Both the position numbers and the translations under genes were made by a program. The notes below the pieces were generated by a model. It ran no database searches, had not been told where the DNA came from, and worked only from the letters and a program-made list of their open reading frames with translations. DNA of 64,000 nucleotides from Streptomyces sp. Je 1-332 (lineage in GTDB: Bacteria; Actinomycetota; Actinomycetes; Streptomycetales; Streptomycetaceae): positions 4,402,001 through 4,466,000 of the forward strand of contig NZ_CP160402.1 in NCBI RefSeq assembly GCF_040730185.1, read 5' to 3'. Positions 56,361 to 63,207 of this stretch are shown here, piece by piece. The number at the start of each line of letters is the position of its first letter. The stretch's first letter is position 1.

Positions 56361-56606
56361 ATGCGCAAGGACATCCACCCGCCGTACGGCCCTGTCGTCT
56401 TCCGTGACAAGTCCGCCGGCTACGCCTTCCTCACCCGGTCCACGGCGACCAGCGACAAGACCGTCGAGTGGGAGGACGGACGCACCTATCCCGTCGTCGA
56501 CGTCGAGGTCTCCTCCGCGAGTCACCCCTTCTACACAGGCACGGCCAAGGTCCTGGACACCGCGGGCCGCGTGGACCGCTTCGAACGCCGTTACGGCACC
56601 CGGTGA
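56361..56606 (+). CDS. rpmE2: 50S ribosomal protein L31 type B (zinc-independent)
   Basis: 81 residues: [28 protein letters not shown].... Type B L31 lacks the four zinc Cys and has the [29 protein letters not shown] end. It is in the zinc-starvation operon between rpmG and the CobW-like gene. Its TGA overlaps a possible GTG start of the next frame (GTGA), which would couple them. Confidence 0.96.
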   Translation: MRKDIHPPYGPVVFRDKSAGYAFLTRSTATSDKTVEWEDGRTYPVVDVEVSSASHPFYTGTAKVLDTAGRVDRFERRYGTR

Positions 56607-56610
56607 ACCC

Positions 56611-56690
56611 GGTGAACTCGAACCCAACGGATCCAACGGACCCAACGGACCCAACGGACCCAACAAACCCAACGGACCGAACGAATCGAA
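56611..56690 (+). repeat. 9-bp tandem repeat before the CobW-like start
   Basis: Five or more units of CCAACGGAC/T followed by degraded AACGAACCG-type units occupy the gap between rpmE2 and the CobW-like ATG. In frame with that gene they would encode (NPTDPTD)n, so N-terminal extension is possible if a GTG at 56603 or 56612 is used. Confidence 0.8.
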
Positions 56691-56698
56691 CGAACCCC

Positions 56699-57832
56699 AT
56701 GGACATCGCCATCGTCGGCGGGCTCCACTCCGACGCCCGCAAGGAAGCCGTCGAGCGGCTCCTCGCCACCGTCCCCGGAAGCGTGGCGCTCCACCACGAC
56801 CTCGCGACCGCCGCACACGGCACCGTTGTGCGTACGGTGCGCGACGCCACCGGAGTGCTCTCCACGGGCGAGGCACCGCTGGTCAACGACTGTGCGTGCT
56901 GCGCCCTGCGCGAGGATCTGGTGCCCGAACTCGAACGGCTCGCGGACTCCGGTCTCACGCGGCTCGCGGTCGTCGAGCTGTGGGACTCCGTGGAGCCCAA
57001 GGCCATGGCGGGGGTCATCACGGCGCAGGGGCACGAGGGGCTGCGGCTGAGCGGGGTGATCACGGCCGTCGACCCCGCGCTCCTGTTGCCCTACCTCGGG
57101 AACGGCGACGACCTCATGGAGGCCGGGCTCGCCGCGGCCGCCACGGATCAGCGCACGGTCGCCGACACCTTGGCCCGCCAGCTCGAGTACGCCCCCGTCC
57201 TGGCCGTCGCGGACTCGCCCGACGCCGACGACGAGGACCGCGCGCTCCTCGCCCAGCTCCACCCGACCGCCCGGCAGGTCCCGATCAGCGGTCATGGGGG
57301 CCTGGCGGGCGCCGCGCTCGCCGGATTCGACGTCGAGGCTGCCGCCGCGGCCCAGCATCCGTCCTGCGCGCTGCTGCCGACCGACGCCGACGAGGCGGGG
57401 GTCGCCACCCTCGTATGGCACCGGGACCGGCCCTTCCACCCGGAGCGGCTCTATCAGGCCCTTGAGGACCTGACCTGCGCGGCGGCCCGCAGCCGGGGGC
57501 GGTTCTGGCTCGCCGACCATCCGGACACGCTGCTCGGCTGGGACGCGGCGGGCGGCGCGCTGTGCGTGGAGAGCGCGGGGCCCTGGCTCGCGTCGCTGCC
57601 GGATGCCGCGTGGGAGATGGTGCCGCCGGTGCGGCGGGCCGCTGCCGCGCTCGACTGGCATCCCGAGCACGGTGACTGCTGCCAGCACCTGGTCTTCGTC
57701 TCGCCCGGCCTGGACCGCGAGGCACTGGAACAGGTCCTGGAGTCCTGCCTGTTGACGGACGAGGAGTACGCCGCCGGGCGCGAGGCCTGGAAACACCTGC
57801 CCCCCGCCTTCGACACCCTCCTGGAGGCCTGA
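56699..57832 (+). CDS. CobW/G3E-family metal-binding protein lacking a canonical P-loop
   Basis: 377 residues from ATG 56699 (MDIAIVGGLHSDARKEAVERLL). The CxCC metal motif is present (NDCACCALREDLVPELE, about residues 63-79), and the C-terminal CobW domain includes RPFHPERLYQALEDL and ALDWHPEHGDCCQHLVFVSPGLDREALEQVLESCLLTDEEYAAG. The Walker A of G3E GTPases (GxxGxGKTT) is replaced by GGLHSDARK, so GTP use is doubtful. Placement with zinc-free ribosomal proteins indicates a zinc-handling role in starvation. ATG 56699 has no clear ribosome site; translation may rely on coupling from rpmE2. Confidence 0.88.
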   Translation: MDIAIVGGLHSDARKEAVERLLATVPGSVALHHDLATAAHGTVVRTVRDATGVLSTGEAPLVNDCACCALREDLVPELERLADSGLTRLAVVELWDSVEPKAMAGVITAQGHEGLRLSGVITAVDPALLLPYLGNGDDLMEAGLAAAATDQRTVADTLARQLEYAPVLAVADSPDADDEDRALLAQLHPTARQVPISGHGGLAGAALAGFDVEAAAAAQHPSCALLPTDADEAGVATLVWHRDRPFHPERLYQALEDLTCAAARSRGRFWLADHPDTLLGWDAAGGALCVESAGPWLASLPDAAWEMVPPVRRAAAALDWHPEHGDCCQHLVFVSPGLDREALEQVLESCLLTDEEYAAGREAWKHLPPAFDTLLEA

Positions 57833-58178
57833 CTGCCCCCAGCCGCGAACCCCGCGGACTGGACCAGTACGTGAACGTTGGAACAGGAAGGGCGCGATAC
57901 GCGTCTCTCCCTAGTGCATGGAGGCTTCGACCCGGACGGTCCGGCACAGATGACGGCAAGAAAGATCATGGGCGGGGGGCGGCGTTCGTATGTCATGCGG
58001 GGGCTGGGGCAGGTGCTGACAGAGCTGTAACCAAGGGAACACCGCGCGTGCACGTGCATCTGCCCATGCATCGGCATGTGAACACAGCTATGATCCGGGA
58101 CAGTTGACTACTGCATCTAGAACGTTCCACAGCGTTCTGGAGCCACATCAGGCACTGCACCACCACCGGGGAGCGACT
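57833..58178 (+). other. promoter region of the DUF397 gene
   Basis: The 346-base gap holds no gene. It contains the 32-bp regulatory element at 58044-58075, a -10 candidate TATGAT at 58089-58094 and one further TGCATCTAG half-site at 58112-58120. The DUF397 start follows with a GGGGAG ribosome site. Confidence 0.6.
58044..58075 (+). promoter_or_regulatory. 32-bp element shared with the opposing HATPase gene, copy 1
   Basis: Starts GCGCGTGCACGTGCATCTGC and ends TGCATCGGC; contains a 10-bp palindrome TGCACGTGCA and two direct repeats TGCATCkGC 12 bp apart. The first 22 bases occur as a perfect inverted copy at 59062-59083. Lies just upstream of the TATGAT -10, overlapping the expected -35 position. 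Confidence 0.8.
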
Positions 58179-58418
58179 GTGCATCACGTGTTCAACGGCA
58201 TGGCTGCCAAGGAGCTGCACGGGGTGGTCTGGCAGAAGAGCAGGCACAGCAACTCGCAGGGAGCCTGCGTGGAGTTCGCGAAACTGCCGGGCGGCGACGT
58301 CGCGGTACGGAACTCGCGGTTCCCCGACGGGCCGGCGCTCGTCTACACGCGCGCCGAGATAGAGGCCATGCTGCTCGGCATGAAGGACGGGGAGTTCGAC
58401 CACCTCATAGGTGGCTGA
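58179..58418 (+). CDS. DUF397-domain regulatory partner protein
   Basis: 79 residues: VHHVFNGMAAKELHGVVWQKSRHSNSQGACVEFAKLPGGDVAVRNSRFPDGPALVYTRAEIEAMLLGMKDGEFDHLIGG. WQKSRHSNSQGACVEFA and VAVRNSRFPDGPALVYT are the DUF397 core. Small DUF397 proteins are encoded next to XRE-DUF5753 regulators (WhiJ type) and act with them, probably as antagonists. GTG 58179 has GGGGAG 5 nt upstream, so the frame further up to 58104 is not used. Convergent with the HATPase gene, 15 bases apart. Confidence 0.9.
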   Translation: MHHVFNGMAAKELHGVVWQKSRHSNSQGACVEFAKLPGGDVAVRNSRFPDGPALVYTRAEIEAMLLGMKDGEFDHLIGG

Positions 58419-58433
58419 CCTACAACCCGCCAC

Positions 58434-58919
58434 CTACGCCAGCTGGAACAGCGCCCACACGACCTTGCCCCGCAGTGCGCCCGCGAGAGGGTGCCAGCCC
58501 CAGCTGTCGCTGAACGAGTCCACCAGGAAAAGGCCGCGGCCCGATTCGGCCGAAAAGTCGTCGTCGGTCTCGCGCGTGACCGGACTGTCGTCGCTGGGGT
58601 CGCGCACCGCGCACACCAGACGTGAGGTCCAGCGCATCAAGTGCAGCCGCACCGGCGGGCCGTGGTCGCGCGGGGTGTCGGACGGCAGGGCGTGTCTGAG
58701 GGCGTTGGTGACGAGTTCGGAGACGACGAGGGCGATGTCGTCGAAGCGCTCTTCCAGTTCCCACTGACCAAGCGTCTTACGGGTGAACTGCCGTGCGCTG
58801 CCCACCGCTTCGTAGCGGGCGGGCAGGGAGCAGGACGCGGCGCTGGAGACGGCCGAGGGGTCGAGTGGGGGAAGCCCCTGCCGTAACGGCTCGAGCATGG
58901 TCGATCCATTCGTCCCCAT
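58434..58919 (-). CDS. HATPase_c regulatory ATPase (anti-sigma-factor-like) with TTA codon
   Basis: 161 residues starting MGTNGSTMLEPLRQGLPPLDPS. GHKL motifs: FDDIALVVSELVTNALRHALPSDTP (N-box), LVCAVRDPSDDSPVT (D box), ESGRGLFLVDSFSDSWGWHPL (G box). This single-domain HATPase is the Streptomyces type paired with DUF397/XRE regulators. Leu12 is encoded by TTA (58884-58886), so full expression would depend on bldA. ATG 58919 has GGGGAG about 9 nt upstream; the frame stays open to 59330 but without a ribosome site. The shared 32-bp element lies upstream at 59052-59083. Confidence 0.9.
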   Translation of the reverse strand: MGTNGSTMLEPLRQGLPPLDPSAVSSAASCSLPARYEAVGSARQFTRKTLGQWELEERFDDIALVVSELVTNALRHALPSDTPRDHGPPVRLHLMRWTSRLVCAVRDPSDDSPVTRETDDDFSAESGRGLFLVDSFSDSWGWHPLAGALRGKVVWALFQLA

Positions 58920-59241
58920 GCGAGGCACTCCCCGGTTTCGCGGTACATAGCGATGGAGCGGTGGTGCGGTCGGTACAGCGGCGCTGCGGCGCTGCGGCGC
59001 CGCGGCGGTGACACAGCGGTGGCGCGCGGACCATGGTTCCGAATGCGTACAGCAGATGCAAGGGCAGATGCACGTGCACGCGCCGGAGTTGAGCGTTCCC
59101 GTGCTGTTTCTTGCCCATTTCTTCCTACGACTTCTTGTGGAGGAGTTCCGAAGGCTTTCCGTTTCTGTAACCGAACGAGTACCGCCTGAAGCGTTTAATG
59201 GCAGACTGCTGGCTTCCAAGTGATGGGGAGGATTGAGCGAA
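58920..59241. other. divergent promoter region of the HATPase and XRE genes
   Basis: Holds regulatory element copy 2 (59052-59083) serving the minus-strand HATPase gene. The part next to the XRE gene (59100-59241) is lower in GC and presumably contains its promoter, but no hexamer pair is convincing. No gene here. Confidence 0.5.
59052..59083 (-). promoter_or_regulatory. 32-bp element, inverted copy 2, upstream of the HATPase gene
   Basis: On the minus strand this reads GCGCGTGCACGTGCATCTGC then CCTTGCATCTGC, identical to copy 1 for 22 bases and at 30 of 32 positions overall. The two TGCATCTGC direct repeats here are exact, 12 bp apart. It ends 133 bases before the HATPase start codon. Confidence 0.8.
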
Positions 59242-60105
59242 GTGACCGCAGGGGAGTCGAGCGGCTCGGTCGTACGGCGCATGCTCCTTGGCTCGCAACT
59301 CAGGCGCCTGAGGGAATCGCGCGGCATCACCCGTGAAGCGGCCGGCTACTCGATCCGAGCCTCCGAATCGAAGATCAGCCGCATGGAGTTGGGACGGGTG
59401 AGCTTCAAGTCCAGGGACGTCGAGGACCTGTTGACGCTGTACGGCGTCTCCGACGATGGCGAACGGGTCGCGCTGCTCTCCCTCGCCAAGGAGGCCAACC
59501 TCGCGGGCTGGTGGCACAGTTACTCCGACATCCTGCCGGGCTGGTTCCAGACCTACGTCGGACTCGAAGGCGCCGCATCGCTCATCCGCGTCTACGAAGT
59601 CCAGTTCGTCAACGGCCTGTTGCAGACGGAGGCATACGCCCACGCGGTCGTCGCGCGCGGCATGAAGGGCGCGAGCAAGGCGGACATCGAGCGCCGCGTC
59701 GCCCTGCGTCTCGAACGCCAGAAGCTGCTCATTTCCGAGCGCGCCCCGAGCTTCCACTGCGTACTCGACGAGGCGGCGCTCCGACGCCCGTACGGAGACC
59801 GGGAAGTGATGAGGGGTCAGCTTCAGCATCTGATCGAGATCTCAGAACGGCCGAATGTCACTCTTCAGGTCATGCCGTTCGGTTTCGGAGGGCACTCGGG
59901 CGAGAGCGGAGCGTTCACCATGCTGCGCTTCCCGGAATCGGACCTGTCGGACGTCGTGTACGTGGAACAGCTGACCGGAGCCCTGTACCTCGACAAGCCG
60001 GAAGAAGTCGGCCAGTACGAGCGGGTGGTGAGCGAGCTGCGACGCGACAGCCCGAATCCGGCCGATAGTCGCGACCTTCTGCGAGGTCTGCTCCAACTGA
60101 CGTGA
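59242..60105 (+). CDS. XRE-family regulator with DUF5753 domain (WhiJ-type)
   Basis: 287 residues starting VTAGESSGSVVRRMLLGSQL. HTH: RRLRESRGITREAAGYSIRASESKISRMELGRVSF (about 20-55). C-terminal DUF5753: LLSLAKEANLAGWWHSYSDILPGWFQTYVGLE ... RRVALRLERQKLL ... HCVLDEAALRRPYG. Such proteins act with DUF397 partners in developmental control. GTG 59242 has GGGGAGG 10 nt upstream; TTG 59233 would put the Shine-Dalgarno too close. Its likely operator is the shared 32-bp element nearby. Paired HATPase and DUF397 genes complete the module. Confidence 0.9.
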   Translation: MTAGESSGSVVRRMLLGSQLRRLRESRGITREAAGYSIRASESKISRMELGRVSFKSRDVEDLLTLYGVSDDGERVALLSLAKEANLAGWWHSYSDILPGWFQTYVGLEGAASLIRVYEVQFVNGLLQTEAYAHAVVARGMKGASKADIERRVALRLERQKLLISERAPSFHCVLDEAALRRPYGDREVMRGQLQHLIEISERPNVTLQVMPFGFGGHSGESGAFTMLRFPESDLSDVVYVEQLTGALYLDKPEEVGQYERVVSELRRDSPNPADSRDLLRGLLQLT

Positions 60106-60180
60106 CTGGTCAGTAGGATGACGTCAAATCAGATGTCCGCGTCACATCAGATGTCTGCACAGTCTGCGGCAAGGGGTCTC

Positions 60181-61638
60181 ATGTCCTTCTTCACTGACCT
60201 GGCTCACCAATACATAGACGGTGAGTGGAAGGCCGGTTCCGGCTCCTGGGACATCATCGACTTCAATCCGTACGACGGTGAGAAGCTGGCGTCGATCACG
60301 GTGGCGACGGCCGACGAGGTGGACCAGGCCTACCGAGCGGCCGAGCGTGCGCAGCGGGACTGGGGCACGACCAGCCCCTACGTCAGGCGCGCGGTGTTCG
60401 AGCGGGCCCTGCGCATAGTCGAGGAGCGCGAGGAAGAGATATCCGAGGCGATCGTCGCCGAGCTGGGCGGCACCCGGCTCAAGGCCGCCTTCGAGATCCA
60501 CCTCACCAAGGAGTTCCTGCGCGAGGCCGTCCATGTCGCGCTGCAGCCGGAGGGCCGCATCCTGCCGTCGCCCGTCGACGGCAAGGAGAACCGCGTCTAC
60601 CGCGAGCCGGTGGGCGTGGTCGGGGTCATCAGCCCCTTCAACTTCCCGCTCCTGCTCTCCCTGAAGACGGTCGCCCCGGCGCTCGCGCTCGGCAACGCGG
60701 TCGTGCTCAAGCCGCATCAGAACACGCCGGTGATGGGCGGCAGCTTCCTCGCGAAGCTCTTCGAGGACGCGGGTCTCCCGGCCGGCGTCCTGAACGTGGT
60801 CATCACCGACATAGCCGAGATCGGTGACGCGTTCATCGAGCACCCGGTGCCGAGCGTCATCTCCTTCACCGGCTCGGATCGCGTGGGCCGCCACGTCGGC
60901 ACGGTCTGCGCCGCCAACTTCAAGCGGTCGATCCTGGAGCTCGGCGGCAACAGCGCCCTGGTCGTCCTGGACGACGCGGACGTCGACTACGCCGTGGACG
61001 CGGCGGTCTTCAGCCGCTTCGTGCACCAGGGGCAGGTCTGCATGGCCGCCAACCGCATCCTCGTGGACCGGTCGCTGCAGACGGAGTTCACCGACAAGTT
61101 CGTCGCCAAGGTCGCGTCCCTGAACGTCGGCGACCCGGCGGACCCGGCGACCCACATCGGCCCGCTGATCAACTCCTCGCAGGCGGACGCGGTGGCGAAG
61201 ACCGTCGACCAGACGGTGGCCGCGGGCGCGAAGGTCCTCCTGCACGGCCGCACCGACGGCAATCTGGTGGCCCCCTCCGTCCTGACGGACCTGCCCGCCG
61301 ACTCGCCGGCCCTCCAGCAGGAGATCTTCGGCCCGGTGGCGCTGCTCGTCCCCTTCGACGGCGAGGAAGAAGCCGTACGCATCGCCAACGACACCCCGTA
61401 CGGGCTCAGCGGTGCCGTCCACACGGCCGACGTCGAGCGCGGCGTGCGGTTCGCGCGGCGGATCAGCAGCGGCATGTTCCACGTGAACGACGGCACCGTG
61501 CACGACGAGCCGATCGTGCCGTTCGGCGGCGAGAAGAGCTCGGGCGTCGGGCGTCTCAACGGCGAGTCGACGGTGGACGCGTTCACCACCCAGAAGTGGA
61601 TCTCGGTGCAGCACGGCCGCTCCCGTTTCCCCTTCTGA
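60181..61638 (+). CDS. aldehyde dehydrogenase (NAD(P)+-dependent)
   Basis: 485 residues starting MSFFTDLAHQYIDGEWKAG. Catalytic Cys287 in GQVCMAANR and general base Glu253 in LELGGNSALV; the cofactor region is SFTGSDRVGRHVG. NFPLLLSLKTVAPALALGNAVVLKPHQ resembles benzaldehyde/vanillin dehydrogenases, so an aromatic aldehyde is a fair guess. AAGGGG lies 5-9 nt before ATG 60181; ATG 60118 further up has an odd repetitive N-terminus (MTSNQMSASHQMSAQ) and is not chosen. Follows the XRE gene after 75 bases. Confidence 0.93.
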   Translation: MSFFTDLAHQYIDGEWKAGSGSWDIIDFNPYDGEKLASITVATADEVDQAYRAAERAQRDWGTTSPYVRRAVFERALRIVEEREEEISEAIVAELGGTRLKAAFEIHLTKEFLREAVHVALQPEGRILPSPVDGKENRVYREPVGVVGVISPFNFPLLLSLKTVAPALALGNAVVLKPHQNTPVMGGSFLAKLFEDAGLPAGVLNVVITDIAEIGDAFIEHPVPSVISFTGSDRVGRHVGTVCAANFKRSILELGGNSALVVLDDADVDYAVDAAVFSRFVHQGQVCMAANRILVDRSLQTEFTDKFVAKVASLNVGDPADPATHIGPLINSSQADAVAKTVDQTVAAGAKVLLHGRTDGNLVAPSVLTDLPADSPALQQEIFGPVALLVPFDGEEEAVRIANDTPYGLSGAVHTADVERGVRFARRISSGMFHVNDGTVHDEPIVPFGGEKSSGVGRLNGESTVDAFTTQKWISVQHGRSRFPF

Positions 61639-61676
61639 GGGTTTCCCCTTACTCCCGTTACTCCCGTGGCCGAGGG

Positions 61677-62381
61677 CTAGAGGGACGCGTGCAGATCCTC
61701 GGCCCGCAACAGCTCGTCGGCCGCAGCCTGCCGCTCCTCCTCGGTCAGCCGGACCGCCGCGGCCCGGTCGAGCCACTCGGCGGGACGCTCCGGCTCGCCG
61801 AGCTGCTCGGCCATCTCGGCCCGCACGACGTACAGCTTCACGAGCTGTACGGGGGTGGGGGTGCCGTCCGCCGCGAGCGCGTGGTCGATGATGCGGGCCG
61901 CGGCCGAGGGGTCCTCCTTGGACTCGCCGAGGAGTACGGCCTGGTGCAGGGCGCGCGCGTACCTCTCCTTCGGTACCGCCGAGTGTGCGAAGGAGTCGGC
62001 GATGGGCTGCCCGACGCGGATGTTGTTGCCCGCGGGGTCCGTCATCAGGAACTGCCGCACCCCGTAGCTCATGTCCTTCAGGGCGCCGATGCGGGGCAGG
62101 CCGCGGGTCGGTATCCGGCCGAGGGTCTGCTTGAGGCCGGCGCGGAAGGAGGCGTGGAGGGCGTCCACGTCGTCGGTGAGGACGTAGCAGGCGCTGATGG
62201 ACGCCTTCGGGTCGTAGCCCTTCATACGGAAGAACTGGAACTGCATGTCGCCGCGCTCCACGACGCCGTACTGATAGGGGCTCTTCTGGTGGAAGGTCAC
62301 CTCGAAGCCGATGGCTTGGTAGAAGTCGAGGGTCTCGTCGAGCTCGTGGCAGGGGAACAAGGGGATCATTGTCTCGGCCAT
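61677..62381 (-). CDS. VOC-superfamily (glyoxalase/bleomycin-resistance-like) protein
   Basis: 234 residues. The first 125 residues are one VOC module (MIPLFPCHELDETLDFYQAIGFEVTF ... DMQFQFFRMKGYDPKASISACYVLTDDVDALHASFRAGL ... FLMTDPAGNNIRVGQP). The last 100 residues are helical with a TPR-like feel (AVPKERYARALHQAVLLGESKEDPSAAARIIDHAL). Divergent from the PadR gene over a perfect operator, so it is probably a target of that regulator, perhaps a drug-binding resistance protein next to an ABC exporter. Confidence 0.87.
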   Translation of the reverse strand: MAETMIPLFPCHELDETLDFYQAIGFEVTFHQKSPYQYGVVERGDMQFQFFRMKGYDPKASISACYVLTDDVDALHASFRAGLKQTLGRIPTRGLPRIGALKDMSYGVRQFLMTDPAGNNIRVGQPIADSFAHSAVPKERYARALHQAVLLGESKEDPSAAARIIDHALAADGTPTPVQLVKLYVVRAEMAEQLGEPERPAEWLDRAAAVRLTEEERQAAADELLRAEDLHASL

Positions 62382-62389
62382 TCCGCTAG

Positions 62390-62409
62390 TCTAATCAAAA
62401 TTGATTAGA
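62390..62409. promoter_or_regulatory. PadR operator 1 (perfect inverted repeat)
   Basis: TCTAATCA-AAAT-TGATTAGA, 8-bp perfect half sites, lies between VOC and padR and touches the padR Shine-Dalgarno AAGGAGG. Core TAATCAAAATTGATTA matches sites 2 and 3 under TRRTCAA-NN-TTGAYTA. Confidence 0.85.
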
Positions 62410-62423
62410 AGGAGGTGGCTTTG

Positions 62424-63065
62424 ATGTCGGCGATCCGACTCCTTGTCCTCGGCGCCGTCCGTCAGCACGGGCGGGCCCACGGCTACCAGGTCCGCAACGA
62501 CCTGGAGTACTGGGGCGCCCATGAGTGGTCCAACGCCAAGCCCGGCTCGATCTACCACGCGCTGAAGCAGATGGCCAAGCAAGGCCTGCTGCTCGCCCAC
62601 GAGATCGCCCCGTCGACCGCGGGCGGCCCGCCGCGCACGGAGTACGAGATGACGGAGGCGGGCACCGAGGAGTACCTGAACCTGCTCCGGTCCAACCTGG
62701 TCTCGTACGACCAGCGGCCCGACATGCTCTCGGCGGCTCTCGGCTTCATCGTCGACCTGCCCCGTGATGAGGCGGTGGAGCTCCTGAAGCAGCGGGTGCG
62801 GGGCATCGAGGAGTGGCGCAGGTCCGTCACCGAGTACTACACCCCCGAGGAAGGGCCTGAGCAGCTCGGGCACATCGGCGAGATCATGAACCTCTGGGTG
62901 CACACGGCCGACGGGGGTGTGGAGTGGACCCGCGGCCTGATCGCGCGGATCGAGGGCGGCGCGTACACGTTCGCGGGGGAGGGTGAGCCGTTCGTCGGCG
63001 TCCTAGCCGAGGGCGAGGAGAACCCGTTCGGGGCCGGGGAGCCGCATGCGGGGGACGAGCACTGA
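62424..63065 (+). CDS. PadR-family transcriptional regulator
   Basis: 213 residues starting MSAIRLLVLGAVRQHGRAHGYQVRNDLEYWGAHEWSNAKPGSIYHALKQMAKQGLL, a classic PadR winged helix (1-90), followed by PPRTEYEMTEAGTEEYLNLL and a long helical Vir_act_alpha_C-like dimerisation region (about 95-180). ATG 62424 has AAGGAGG 8 nt upstream. It likely represses itself, the divergent VOC gene and the downstream ABC transporter through three related operators, releasing on binding a drug-like ligand. Confidence 0.93.
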   Translation: MSAIRLLVLGAVRQHGRAHGYQVRNDLEYWGAHEWSNAKPGSIYHALKQMAKQGLLLAHEIAPSTAGGPPRTEYEMTEAGTEEYLNLLRSNLVSYDQRPDMLSAALGFIVDLPRDEAVELLKQRVRGIEEWRRSVTEYYTPEEGPEQLGHIGEIMNLWVHTADGGVEWTRGLIARIEGGAYTFAGEGEPFVGVLAEGEENPFGAGEPHAGDEH

Positions 63066-63107
63066 CCGGCGGCGGGGTGCCGCTGCCGGGCGCCGAAGAA
63101 ATACCTC

Positions 63108-63123
63108 TGATCAAGTTTGACTA
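63108..63123. promoter_or_regulatory. PadR operator 2
   Basis: TGATCAAGTTTGACTA; half sites related to operator 1. It contains the TTGACT -35 of the ABC promoter, so bound PadR would block polymerase. Confidence 0.75.
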
Positions 63124-63145
63124 ATCCGGGGTTCGGGGATACCTT
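63117..63145 (+). promoter_or_regulatory. promoter of the ABC ATPase gene
   Basis: TTGACT (63117-63122), 17-bp spacer, TACCTT (63140-63145). Sits between operators 2 and 3 and drives the drrA-like gene about 60 bases further on. Confidence 0.7.
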
Positions 63146-63162
63146 CCTTCGCGTTGGGTTCG

Positions 63163-63178
63163 TAGTCAAGTTTGACTA
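63163..63178. promoter_or_regulatory. PadR operator 3
   Basis: TAGTCAAGTTTGACTA, an 18-bp palindrome when the flanking G/C is included, centred 55 bp from operator 2 and just downstream of the predicted transcription start. Two sites straddling the promoter suggest strong repression. Confidence 0.8.
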
Positions 63179-63207
63179 CGGCTGGGCAGGGGCTTGAAGG
63201 GAGACGG

